A model generated the notes under the pieces. It saw only the letters and a list, made by a program, of their open reading frames with translations. It was not told the origin of the DNA and searched no databases. Shown here piece after piece: positions 42,022 to 50,260 of a stretch of DNA of 64,000 bases (positions within the stretch are counted from its first letter, which is position 1; every line of letters starts with the position of its first letter). The translations under genes were made by a program, and so were the position numbers. This DNA is from an uncultured Treponema sp. Lineage in GTDB: Bacteria > Spirochaetota > Spirochaetia > Treponematales > Treponemataceae. Where the stretch lies: NCBI GenBank assembly GCA_946186185.1, contig CAMHMJ010000006.1:44939-108938 (forward strand), written 5' to 3'.

Positions 42022-43314
42022 ATGCCATATTCTGAGCCAACTGACTTAGCGGTTATAGCATGCCCGGGTGGAGAGTCCTTTGCAGATGCTGTAATCACTC
42101 ATTTGAAGCACATGTATAAGCACCGGTTCACATTAAAGAACGATGCTGTAGCCAAGAAGTACGCTGTAGAAAAAACACAGCTGATACGGGACATTAACTA
42201 CAAAAATGATTTGGAGTCTTCGGATTTAATCGTAAGGAAGCCGACGGATGTTTACCGCATTCCTTCATTCAAAGTAGATGCAACTTTCACCTACTTTGCC
42301 AATGGCGAGTTCAAAACAGAAATCAATGAATCAATCCGTGGAAAAGACATCTATATCTTCCAGGATGTTGAAAATCACGAGGTAATCAGTCTTAACGGTG
42401 GAAAAAACAAGCTTTCACTTTCTGTAAATGACCACCTTATGTGTCTTTTGAACACTATTGATTCAGTACGACAGGCTGGTGTAAAAAGCATTACTCTTGT
42501 TGTTCCGGTTTATCCATACAGCCGCCAGCACAAGAAAAAGGGCCGCGAAGGTCTTGCAGCCGCAATGCTCGGTCACATCTACGAAATGCTGGGCGTAACC
42601 CGCATTATCACTCTGGACATTCACAGCCGTGAAATCGTAAACGCATTCAATACAATCAATCTTGAAAATCTTCACGCAAGCTACCAGATTATCCGCGAAC
42701 TGGGAAAAATCGTTGACCTCACAGGAAAAACTGAGGACATGGTTGTTGTTTCTCCGGATACTGGTGCCATCGACAGAAATAAATTCTACGCTTCCGGCCT
42801 CAAGCTTCCTCTTGCAATGATTTACAAGGAGCGCGATTACTCCGTTGTAACTCAGAACGCAAAGGACACAAACATCAAGAGCGTAAAGCTTCTTGGTGAC
42901 GTAAAGGGAAAGGTTGCCTTCCTTGCAGACGATATGCTTGGAACCGGTGGAACCCTCCTCAAGGCTATGAGCTTCCTTAAAGAAAACGGAGCTACAAAGG
43001 TAATCGCTGCAATCAGCCTTCCGTTCTTTACCGGAAACGCAATCGAGCTTTTCGATGATGCTTACAAACAGGGCTTGTTCTACCGCGTAATCGGTACAAA
43101 TGCCGTTTACCACGAAGAGCTTTTGAAGAAGGAATGGTACATCTCAACTGATGTTTCAGGACTTTTTGCAAACGTAATTACCCGCATTCATCACAACCAG
43201 TCTATCGGCGACCTTCTTGATAACCGCAACGTTATCGAAAAAATCGTAAAAGGCCAGTCTGAAGGCGACAAGAATGCAAAAAACGCAGACAAGAATTCTG
43301 ACAAGAATGCATAA
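42022..43314 (+). CDS. prs: Ribose-phosphate pyrophosphokinase (long form)
   Basis: Makes PRPP from ribose 5-phosphate and ATP, feeding purine, pyrimidine and histidine synthesis. The catalytic elements are present: VVPVYPYSRQHKKKGREGLAA near 155, VVSPDTGAIDRNKFYASGL near 240 and the PRPP-binding loop VAFLADDMLGTGGTLLKA near 297. At 430 residues it is longer than the usual ~315, mainly through a ~100-residue N-terminal part and a Lys/Asn/Asp-rich tail. The ATG at 42022 has AAGAGG upstream. An intrinsic terminator follows at 43369. RpiA at 14384 supplies the substrate pathway. Confidence 0.93.
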   Translation: MPYSEPTDLAVIACPGGESFADAVITHLKHMYKHRFTLKNDAVAKKYAVEKTQLIRDINYKNDLESSDLIVRKPTDVYRIPSFKVDATFTYFANGEFKTEINESIRGKDIYIFQDVENHEVISLNGGKNKLSLSVNDHLMCLLNTIDSVRQAGVKSITLVVPVYPYSRQHKKKGREGLAAAMLGHIYEMLGVTRIITLDIHSREIVNAFNTINLENLHASYQIIRELGKIVDLTGKTEDMVVVSPDTGAIDRNKFYASGLKLPLAMIYKERDYSVVTQNAKDTNIKSVKLLGDVKGKVAFLADDMLGTGGTLLKAMSFLKENGATKVIAAISLPFFTGNAIELFDDAYKQGLFYRVIGTNAVYHEELLKKEWYISTDVSGLFANVITRIHHNQSIGDLLDNRNVIEKIVKGQSEGDKNAKNADKNSDKNA

Positions 43315-43368
43315 AAACTGAAAGTCCGCTCAGGCTTTGAGGTCTGAACGGCGCAACGTTATATAGGG

Positions 43369-43403
43369 GCGGTGCACTTCATCCGAGGTGCACCGCTTTT
43401 TTT
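43369..43403 (+). terminator. Intrinsic terminator after prs
   Basis: GCGGTGCAC (43369-43377) and GTGCACCGC (43388-43396) form a nine-bp stem with a ten-base loop followed by seven Ts. Confidence 0.9.
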
Positions 43404-43406
43404 GAG

Positions 43407-43625
43407 CTAGAGCTGATTTCGAACTTATGAATACAAGTAAAAAATTGGCGGGAGGGTAGCGGAATGCGGGCAAAAAAACTCTGCTTGTGGCTGCCGCTTT
43501 AGCGGCAATTAATGAGTTCCTTTGCCACAAGCAGCGTTTAGCGCACTAGTGCGCGGTTTTGACCCGCAGGACGCGAACCGGTAGCCAATTTTTTAGTGGA
43601 TATTACATTTCTCGAAATCAGTTCT
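43407..43625. repeat. Family B structured element, copy B2 (inner inverted repeat 43438-43595)
   Basis: Inner ends TAAAAAATTGGC and GCCAATTTTTTA. Outer arms around AGAGCTGATTTCGA and TCGAAATCAGTTCT. Internal stems: TGCGGG/CCCGCA, CTGCTTGTGGC/GCCACAAGCAG, TGCCGC-TTTA-GCGGCA and the palindrome GCGCACTAGTGCGC. It lies between convergent prs and the PcfJ-like gene; its right outer arm touches the start of the latter's 3' flank. Confidence 0.85.
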
Positions 43626-43632
43626 ATCTCAT

Positions 43633-45201
43633 CTACGGTGCCACGTGAATCTTGAAAGCCTTTGTAAACTGAATGTGCTTTGCCTCGCACCATTCGTGGT
43701 AGGCTTCAAGGTCGTCGCCGGCTAAAGGCTTGTTGCAGGGACCCAGGGACTGACGGATAGAAAAGTTCGGTGTTACTTCAATGCAGATTTTTGTCTGTTC
43801 CCTGTATTTTGCGTAAACGATGGTGCACCTTCTGTTCTGAACGGAGGAACTGTAACTGCCGACGCAGTTTTTCATGTCCGCCCCAATCTGCCGAAGCTCA
43901 ACGCTGTTTTTTGCAACATAGAAGCAGTATCGGTCCTTGTCTTCTACCTTCATGTATTCATCTTCCCCGGAAGCGGTTTTGATCTTCTTAAAGTTTTCTC
44001 CGCACTTGTATTCCAGGTCCAGGAATTTGCTTTCAATCTCAAAAATGATATTTTCTTCCCGGTAGGTTTTCCTTCCGTCTCCGCCCTCCAGATTCAGGGT
44101 GTGCATCCTGTGAACCAGAAAATCGTGAGTGTACACATTAAAGCCTTCGTGCATGATGTCCAGCTTTTCCCGGGGCAGAAGGTGTTCCCGGCAGGTGAGG
44201 TACAGGTCGATGGCGTCGGTTATAATGTACTTCGGAATGGCGCTGTCTTCATGGTAGCGGGCGGTGCGTTCAATGCAGTTATAGAGTGCCTTCTGATTAT
44301 TGTGGCTTGCTTCCAGAACGTCCGTGCAGAAGCTTTTAAGACTTTCCCGGTGGTTGTAAAAAACATCTCCCCCCACAAAGGAAATCATCAGGGGCTTTAT
44401 AAAGGCGTAAAGACTTTCCGTGCAGCCCTTCTGAAGCAGGTTTACATCGTTTATTCCCAGGTCGTGTAAAAATGCGTAGCAGACAACGCTGTAGGGCTTT
44501 TCCTGATAGAGCTTCCGGAGGGTTTTTGTAGGCTTAATGCCTAAACATTCAAACATTTCGTTTTCTGCGGAAGGGGAGTTTCCGGAAGAAAGGGAAGTAA
44601 AATCCTTGTCGTAAGGATTCAGGCCCCAGTGCTGGCAGATCTGGTAAAAGTTCACATTGAAGGGGCAGAGCATGTAGCCCACAAGACGCTGAAAGCCCCG
44701 GAGTTTTGAAGCAACCGTGGGTTTTATACCGTAAATCGACTGGTATTTTTCCGAAATATTTCCTTCGATGATTTCTGATACGGAAGGGCAGAGTCCCACG
44801 TTCACATCTTCCGAATTGATAATGGTTTTCCCGTTTCTGTAGAACCGTTTCGTTAAAAAATTAAGTTCGTACTCGTTTTCGTAGGTTTTGCGGGTATTGG
44901 TGGACTCAAAAATGTTCTTGATTTTGAATTTATACAGGTTTTCCTTCTGGATAATGTTATAGCCGTAGGTAACAACGGATTTGTCCGCAATAAAAGGGCC
45001 GTTGTATACATGGCCGCACTGGCTTTGAAGGCGGTTATTTGCGAAAGCCATGATTTTTTCCCAGCGCCGGCACCGCTTGCACCAGACCGAGTAGTCGTTT
45101 GTATTCACGATTGTTGGAAATACGGACAAAGCCTCTCCCTGACAAGGCTCAATCTTATTGGTGCGGATATTCAATGCCCAGTTTTGATTCAAAGTTTTCA
45201 C
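43633..45201 (-). CDS. PcfJ-like protein
   Basis: A 522-residue protein of the PcfJ-like family, known from conjugative and integrative elements but of unknown biochemical role. The C-terminal block is diagnostic: FYVAKNSVELRQIGADMKNCVGSY near 425-450, then KICIEVTPNFSIRQSLGPCNK and AYHEWCEAKHI. The N terminus has two paired Cys motifs (CKRC and SQCGH). No signal peptide or membrane helix. I take the GTG at 45201 as start: the longer frame to 45372 reads through a GC-rich repeat, and a TTGACA-TATATT promoter ends eight bases before this GTG, which implies a leaderless message. No conjugation genes surround it. Confidence 0.75.
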   Translation of the reverse strand: MKTLNQNWALNIRTNKIEPCQGEALSVFPTIVNTNDYSVWCKRCRRWEKIMAFANNRLQSQCGHVYNGPFIADKSVVTYGYNIIQKENLYKFKIKNIFESTNTRKTYENEYELNFLTKRFYRNGKTIINSEDVNVGLCPSVSEIIEGNISEKYQSIYGIKPTVASKLRGFQRLVGYMLCPFNVNFYQICQHWGLNPYDKDFTSLSSGNSPSAENEMFECLGIKPTKTLRKLYQEKPYSVVCYAFLHDLGINDVNLLQKGCTESLYAFIKPLMISFVGGDVFYNHRESLKSFCTDVLEASHNNQKALYNCIERTARYHEDSAIPKYIITDAIDLYLTCREHLLPREKLDIMHEGFNVYTHDFLVHRMHTLNLEGGDGRKTYREENIIFEIESKFLDLEYKCGENFKKIKTASGEDEYMKVEDKDRYCFYVAKNSVELRQIGADMKNCVGSYSSSVQNRRCTIVYAKYREQTKICIEVTPNFSIRQSLGPCNKPLAGDDLEAYHEWCEAKHIQFTKAFKIHVAP

Positions 45202-45208
45202 AAGATTT

Positions 45209-45236
45209 AATATAGCACAGATTTTGGGGTTGTCAA
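45209..45236 (-). promoter_or_regulatory. Start-proximal promoter of the PcfJ-like gene
   Basis: Minus strand: consensus TTGACA (45231-45236), 16-base spacer, TATATT (45209-45214) preceded by TGC, then seven bases to the GTG. Confidence 0.7.
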
Positions 45237-45239
45237 AAA

Positions 45240-45370
45240 TGCATGGCGCCACCGGTTTTGCGGGGGAAAGCCTGCTTCGCGCCTTTGGACCCCCTGGCCT
45301 CAAACGCTTGATTTCGACAAGCTCAATCAGCGCGTTTTCGGCACACCCCCTTCTTATGGGGCTCCGTCCC
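45240..45370. repeat. GC-rich structured stretch, possible second copy of the 22355 island type
   Basis: On the minus strand, GCCCC/GGGGG and CGCTGATT/AATCAAGCG-type stems occur. The order GGGGGTGTGCCGAAAACGC ... GGCCAGGGGGTCC ... GCAAAACCGGTGGCGCCATG loosely parallels GGGGTTGCCGGAGG ... GGGCCCCTGG ... GAAAACCAGCCGCCCCCTG at 22355-22575. It overlaps the last codons of the FGGY-HAD gene. The homology is tentative. Confidence 0.35.
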
Positions 45371-47506
45371 AAGCCCCTGGTTCATTCCTGCTTCCAGTGT
45401 TTCCGGCAGCCTCCATACATCCTGTACGCTTCCAACAAGCAGTCCTCCCATGCCCATTTCCAGGGGAAGGGAAATGTCCATGTCGTAGCGGTCGCCTATG
45501 CTTAAGATTTCGCTGAAGGAAACGCCGAGTTTTCTGGCAGCCAGTTCAAAGGGCTCTCTTGCGGGCTTCGATTTTTTGCAGGTATCAAGGCCGATAATTT
45601 CCGGAAAAAAGTCCGATATTCCGATGGCTTCAAGGGTTCGTCTGGCAGGAAGCACCGGATTGTTTGTTACGCAGATCATCTTGTATTTTTCAGAAAGTTT
45701 TTCCAGGGCGTGAATGAGTTTTTCATCCCGCTTCAGGAACTTTTCCGGTTCCAAAAGGGTCTTCCTCATTTCTATGGATTCTTCTATTGATACTCCAAAA
45801 TGCAGCAGGGTGTTTCCAAGGCTTATTTTCTTTCCCTGGTGCTCATTTTTCCAGTTCCGGCGGTATTCACTGATTATGTTTCTTGCTTCCCGTACGCTGA
45901 TTCCTTTTTTTGCGGCAATCGAACGGATCTGAACATCCACCTGTTCGATGGCGTAGGCCTCCGAGGTGTAAAGAGTTGAATCAATATCAAAAATGATGGC
46001 GGAAAGCTTTTCCGGTATGCGGTAAATCTTCATTTCCGGATTAAAGCTTTCGTTCAGCCCGTAGCGTTTCTTTATTCTGACAAGTTTTCTGGAAGCCGTT
46101 ACAAGGTCCGGAAAGGCTTTCAGGCTAACCAGAGCAAGGGCAGCGTCTCCTGTAAGCTCTGCATCCGGATTTTCAAGAACACAGAGTTCGGTTTTCACGT
46201 CCAGTGCTTTTCGCCTTAAGTAAAGGTCGTTTTTTGCCTGTCCCCCGGTAACCGTCATGTATTCTTCCACTGGAAGACCGTTTTTTCCGGCGGTTTCTTT
46301 AAGGGTAAAAACTGCGTTCCGGACATTTTCATCAATTGTTTTCAGGGTAAAATAGCCCTGGCTGTTTTTGTCACTGTAGGCATAGGCGATAATCTGCTCG
46401 TAGCTGAAGGCTGAGCCGGATAGCTTTTCGATTTCCGCCTTAAAATTATCCAGAAGACTTCCGCTTTCTTCTATTACAACAGAAAGATTCCACAGCCCCG
46501 GAATAACGGAAGGGAGAGTACGGACCCCCGGTGCAAAAACCGGTCTGGAAGAACACAGGTTAATTCCCTCGCTGGAGCCCGAACGGTCGCAGATTTTTCC
46601 CTCTTCAAGGGTTCCGGTTCCGATTAAAGCCATTACAAAATCCGGCCCTCCGTAAATCACCGGAATGCCGTCCTCGCTTGCCGTAAAGCCTGCCGGGCCG
46701 TCCTTCAAAAAATCCGCGTTTTTTTCTTCCAAAGCATTTGTGTCACAAAAAGGAGCCGCCTTTTCGTAAGCGGTGTCGTCCTTCATAAATCCCGCAATTT
46801 TTCCCAGTTTGACGAAGAGAGGGAGTTTTTTTATTTCTTCTTCAGAAAAGCCCGCGTTTTTCAGTGCCTCTTCCGTCCAGTAAGCCGGAAGGAACTTTTC
46901 TTCCGGAAGGACGGTTCCTTTTTCCCCTGTAAGGCGCCACACCAGGTATTCCGGCCCGCTGAAAATCGTTGTGGTTCTGCTAAATTCTTCCGGATATTTT
47001 TCCCGGAACAGCTTAAGCCGCGGTATAAAAATAGAAGGGGAGGGTTTTGTGTTTTCGCTGCCTGAAGTTACATCACTCTGTTTTTCAGTCCCGTCTCCAG
47101 AACAGGCTTCTGAAGTGTTTTTTGTAAGCCCTGATTCTGCTGTCCCGGAGCCAGTTTTTTCATTCCACAAAAGGGTGCAGCCTTCTTCAGAAACCAGGGT
47201 TGGTCCGTTCCCGGAAATGCAGACTGCATCCGGTTTTATGCTGTTTTTCTTGCAGATTTTTTCGAATGAAGAATAAAATGCCTTTTCCCACTCCCGGGAA
47301 ATCCACTTTTTGTCAGAAAGATTTTTTTTATCCGGGGCTGTTTTTGTAGTTCCGGGGTCTGAAGAGGCTGTCCCCGATTCGCCAGTGAGCGAAGCCTGCT
47401 CTTCCTCAAAAAAAACAACCCTCTGGGAATCAAGCACTTTACCGTCCTGGTCAATAAGCGCCGTCTTCAGTGAGGTTGTCCCGATGTCTGCACAAAAAAC
47501 TTTCAT
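45323..47506 (-). CDS. FGGY-family carbohydrate kinase fused to a HAD-superfamily hydrolase
   Basis: Residues ~1-500 are an FGGY sugar kinase: N-terminal FCADIGTTSLKTALIDQDGKV, YGGPDFVMALIGTGTLEEG near 285, and TVTGGQAKNDLYLRRKALDVKTE with the C-terminal nucleotide-binding block near 415-470. Residues ~505-727 are a HAD phosphatase: FDIDSTLYTSEA with the nucleophile Asp, MICVTNNP (motif II), KPAREPFELAARKLG (motif III Lys) and SIGDRYDMDISLPLEMG (motif IV). One chain would thus both add and remove phosphate. Two Ser/Gly/Thr-rich inserts interrupt the kinase half (about 47320-47400 and 47020-47150). The last ~20 codons run into GC-rich repeat sequence. Sugar substrate unknown. Confidence 0.85.
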   Translation of the reverse strand: MKVFCADIGTTSLKTALIDQDGKVLDSQRVVFFEEEQASLTGESGTASSDPGTTKTAPDKKNLSDKKWISREWEKAFYSSFEKICKKNSIKPDAVCISGNGPTLVSEEGCTLLWNEKTGSGTAESGLTKNTSEACSGDGTEKQSDVTSGSENTKPSPSIFIPRLKLFREKYPEEFSRTTTIFSGPEYLVWRLTGEKGTVLPEEKFLPAYWTEEALKNAGFSEEEIKKLPLFVKLGKIAGFMKDDTAYEKAAPFCDTNALEEKNADFLKDGPAGFTASEDGIPVIYGGPDFVMALIGTGTLEEGKICDRSGSSEGINLCSSRPVFAPGVRTLPSVIPGLWNLSVVIEESGSLLDNFKAEIEKLSGSAFSYEQIIAYAYSDKNSQGYFTLKTIDENVRNAVFTLKETAGKNGLPVEEYMTVTGGQAKNDLYLRRKALDVKTELCVLENPDAELTGDAALALVSLKAFPDLVTASRKLVRIKKRYGLNESFNPEMKIYRIPEKLSAIIFDIDSTLYTSEAYAIEQVDVQIRSIAAKKGISVREARNIISEYRRNWKNEHQGKKISLGNTLLHFGVSIEESIEMRKTLLEPEKFLKRDEKLIHALEKLSEKYKMICVTNNPVLPARRTLEAIGISDFFPEIIGLDTCKKSKPAREPFELAARKLGVSFSEILSIGDRYDMDISLPLEMGMGGLLVGSVQDVWRLPETLEAGMNQGLGTEPHKKGVCRKRAD

Positions 47507-47584
47507 GGTTAGAAAATATATCGGATTTCACAGATTTCGGGAAGAATTGCCGTCTATTCTGCCCCTTCGTTTTCGGGAACAGTT

Positions 47585-48499
47585 TTATACAACCCCGTTT
47601 GTGCCGTTGGGTCTTTTGCAGTATTTGTAAGTGAACCAGGCTCCAAGGTACCGGTCTACAAAGCGGCTTGCAAATGCCTTAAACTTCCATTTAAGTGCAT
47701 AGATTGCGTATTTCCGTCCTTTTACGGCGTTTTTAAGGCAGTGGCGCACAACCTTTGTGCAGTCTTCTCCGTTTTTCACGATTTTTCTGGCTCCGTTACT
47801 TGCCACATTTGCAAATTCAGTTAAAACCGGCCCCGGACAAAGGGCGCACACCTTTACGCCTTTTTCCTTCAGTTCTGCCGCAAGTGCCATTGAAAAACTC
47901 AGAACGTAGGCCTTCGTTGCTCCGTAAACTGCAAAGTTTCCAAGGGGTAAAAAAGACGCAAGGCTGGCCGTGTTTATCAGAATGCTTCCTTTGTTCATGT
48001 ACGGGAGGGCGTACCCCGTGATTCCCGTAAGGCTTGTAACATTCAGGTCAATCATGTCCAGTTCCTTCTGGATGTCCGTTTCTTCAAAGGTTCCGTAGGT
48101 TCCAAAGCCTGCATTGTTCACTAAAAGGGAAATTTCAAAGCCTGTGGAGCCGTTTTCGCCGGATACCCCGGATTCCGTGGATGAGCTGGAAGTGCCGGTC
48201 GAGTTTACAGACCCAAAAGACCCCGCTGCTCTTGATGCCCCTGCTGACTGGCACAAAATGCGCTCGCATTCAAGCAGTGTCCCAAAGGCGCTTACTCCGC
48301 TTCGTCCCGAAAGATCAATTTCAATTGCTCTTGTATGAATTCCGGATTTTTCTTCGATTTCACCGGCAAGTGCCTTCAGCTTCTGTATGCGCCGTGCCAG
48401 TACCCAGATTTCGTCAACCTTGACAAATTCACTTAAAAGCAGGGCAAAATCCCGTCCCATTCCGCTGGATGCCCCTGTAACAATTGCAATCTTCTTCAT
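47585..48499 (-). CDS. Short-chain dehydrogenase/reductase (SDR)
   Basis: NAD(P)-dependent oxidoreductase of the classical SDR type. Motifs: VTGASSGMGRDFALLL (T-G-x3-G-x-G) near residue 7, LLVNNAGFGTYG (NNAG) near 127, the catalytic Ser in LINTASLASF near 170 and YGATKAYVLSF (Y-x3-K) near 187. The ~40-residue stretch before NNAG (about 48110-48260) is an unusual Ser/Gly/Thr-rich insert (NSTGTSSSSTESGVSGENG). Length 304 exceeds the usual ~250 for that reason. No Shine-Dalgarno; TATAAT ends six bases before the ATG. Substrate unknown. Confidence 0.9.
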   Translation of the reverse strand: MKKIAIVTGASSGMGRDFALLLSEFVKVDEIWVLARRIQKLKALAGEIEEKSGIHTRAIEIDLSGRSGVSAFGTLLECERILCQSAGASRAAGSFGSVNSTGTSSSSTESGVSGENGSTGFEISLLVNNAGFGTYGTFEETDIQKELDMIDLNVTSLTGITGYALPYMNKGSILINTASLASFLPLGNFAVYGATKAYVLSFSMALAAELKEKGVKVCALCPGPVLTEFANVASNGARKIVKNGEDCTKVVRHCLKNAVKGRKYAIYALKWKFKAFASRFVDRYLGAWFTYKYCKRPNGTNGVV

Positions 48500-48505
48500 A
48501 AGCGC

Positions 48506-48511
48506 ATTATA
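48506..48511 (-). promoter_or_regulatory. Start-proximal -10 box of the SDR gene
   Basis: Perfect TATAAT on the minus strand, six bases before the ATG at 48499. The -35 region (GTGCAA at 48529-48534) is weak. Confidence 0.5.
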
Positions 48512-48551
48512 GTAAAAAAATCTTGCATTTGCACCTGTCTGAGCCTAAAAT

Positions 48552-48797
48552 TATAGATGAAATGTTGTATTAAAATTTCAGTTCAAAATTGGCGTAAGCG
48601 GGGTTCCTGTTTTGAAGGCACGACAAAGCGGAGCAAATGACAATGCTTGCATTGGCACTTGTGGAGCGACTCGTGACTACCCGTTAGGAAAAACATTCAG
48701 CCACCGCGAAGCGGTACTGCCGTTTTTCAAACAGGGTTCCCGCTGAGAGCCAATTTTGGAGCGGAAAAGTAAATACCACAATATTGGATCTATAAAA
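48552..48797. repeat. Family A structured element, long form, copy A5 (inner inverted repeat 48582-48760)
   Basis: Inner ends TTCAAAATTGGC (48582-48593) and GCCAATTTTGGA (48749-48760). Outer arms TATAGATGAAATGTTGTATT and AATACCACAATATTGGATCTATA are partly complementary. The core equals A1 in the opposite orientation, including CACGAC/GTCGTG-type and CAATGC/GCATTG stems. It fills the divergent gap between the SDR and diguanylate cyclase genes and ends at the latter's start codon. Confidence 0.83.
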
Positions 48798-50225
48798 ATG
48801 AAAAAGTACAAAAAACCCTTAAACCGAAGCATTTCAATCGGCTGTCTTTCATTTATTCTTTCTCTCTGCGTTGTCCTGAGTATCGTAAATTACATTTCAT
48901 TTTACCGGGCCCTTTACGAACGCTATAACAATTACCTTTCAGATATCCTTCATCATATCGAATATAAAATCGACACAGACGATTTATACAAATGTACTGT
49001 AAGCGGTAAGCCTTCAGAAAACTACGATGAAGTCCAGGCTCTTATGAACGATATGCTTGATACCGGAAGCCTGCACTATCTTTACATAATTACGCCCCTG
49101 GATGTTCAGAAAGAGCACACCTGCTTTACCGTAATGACCGGAATGACAAGGGATGAAAGGGAAATTCACTACGATGAACAGAACCTTCTTGGGGATGTTT
49201 TCGATGATTTTTCCCCGGAAATCGTCCAAACCTTCGTGGATGCCATGAAAAATCCTGGAAAAATTACCTTTGCAAAGGACAGCGAATCCACCGTCTGGGG
49301 AACGGATTATACGGCAATGCTTCCTCTTACCACCAGCGACGGAAACACCTTTACCGTACTTGCCGCCGATATTTCCGTTCATGAGATTTACCGCACTCTA
49401 TGGCGCCACACCTTCGGAAATATTGCATTAATAATTCTGATTGGTCTTCTGTTTTCTTTCATCTTTATATTCTGGTCAAAGTTCAATATAACCCTGCCCA
49501 TTGAACAGCTTGAGCACAGCGTCGTTGAATTTGCAGAAACCAGCCACGGACAGAATGATCCAAGCCGGCTTGTCTATAATCAGCCGGACATTCACACCGC
49601 CAACGAGGTTGAATCCCTTTCAGATGTCGTAACCCAGATGTCCGGGGATATAAGAAACTACGCAAAAAATATAGTGGAAGCTGAATCTAAAATTTCGGAT
49701 CTTAAGCAGAGCACTGAAAAACTGGGGGAAATTGCCTTTCAGGATGCCCTTACCCATGTTAAGAATAAGGCTGCCTACGACCTTGCTGTTCAGGGCTTAA
49801 ACGAAAAAATCAAGTCCGGTAAGGCAAAATTTGCCCTTGTCATGATAGACCTTAATTCCCTGAAGAAGATAAATGACGAATACGGTCACGAAAAGGGAAA
49901 TATTTACATAACCGGCTCCTGTTCAATCATCTGTACGATTTACACTCATTCTCCTGTTTTCAGAATCGGCGGCGATGAATTCGTCGTAATCCTTGAAAAG
50001 GTTGACTACAACTTCCGGGAAGAACTTCTGGAAGCCCTGAACGCCACCGTAAAAGGCTGTGCCCTCAAGACTGAAGCCGAGCCCTGGGAGCGCTTTTCAA
50101 TGGCTGCCGGAATGGCAGTTTATGATTCCGCTCAGGACAGCGATGCCGATTCCGTCTTTAAGCGGGCCGACAAAATCATGTACGAAAACAAGCAGGCCTA
50201 CAAAGCGTCAATTCTGGAAGTGTAG
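48798..50225 (+). CDS. Diguanylate cyclase, membrane-anchored GGDEF protein
   Basis: Predicted to make cyclic di-GMP. Residues ~10-35 are a membrane helix (SIGCLSFILSLCVVLSIVNYISF), ~36-205 a periplasmic sensor region, ~210-232 a second helix (IALIILIGLLFSFIFIFW), then a HAMP-like linker and a GGDEF domain at ~310-475. The active site FRIGGDEFVVIL is intact and DALTHVKNKAAYD is the usual entry motif. No R-x-x-D inhibitory site is seen five residues before GGDEF. I use the ATG at 48798; the in-frame TTG at 48756 lies inside repeat A5. It may balance the EAL protein at 9972. Confidence 0.88.
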   Translation: MKKYKKPLNRSISIGCLSFILSLCVVLSIVNYISFYRALYERYNNYLSDILHHIEYKIDTDDLYKCTVSGKPSENYDEVQALMNDMLDTGSLHYLYIITPLDVQKEHTCFTVMTGMTRDEREIHYDEQNLLGDVFDDFSPEIVQTFVDAMKNPGKITFAKDSESTVWGTDYTAMLPLTTSDGNTFTVLAADISVHEIYRTLWRHTFGNIALIILIGLLFSFIFIFWSKFNITLPIEQLEHSVVEFAETSHGQNDPSRLVYNQPDIHTANEVESLSDVVTQMSGDIRNYAKNIVEAESKISDLKQSTEKLGEIAFQDALTHVKNKAAYDLAVQGLNEKIKSGKAKFALVMIDLNSLKKINDEYGHEKGNIYITGSCSIICTIYTHSPVFRIGGDEFVVILEKVDYNFREELLEALNATVKGCALKTEAEPWERFSMAAGMAVYDSAQDSDADSVFKRADKIMYENKQAYKASILEV

Positions 50226-50260
50226 AAGAATAAATGCGGCAATTTTGTATTTTTAGATTT

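Noticed and set aside
42463..43113. 216-residue antisense frame inside prs
   Set aside because: Overlaps the conserved PRPP synthase core and has no recognisable features.
45202..45372. Upstream in-frame extension of the PcfJ-like gene to an ATG at 45372
   Set aside because: The extra 57 residues translate a GC-rich repeat that also overlaps the end of the kinase-HAD gene, and a promoter lies inside the extension.
48756..48797. TTG start 14 codons upstream for the diguanylate cyclase
   Set aside because: It lies within the right end of element A5; the ATG at 48798 gives a normal membrane-anchor N terminus.
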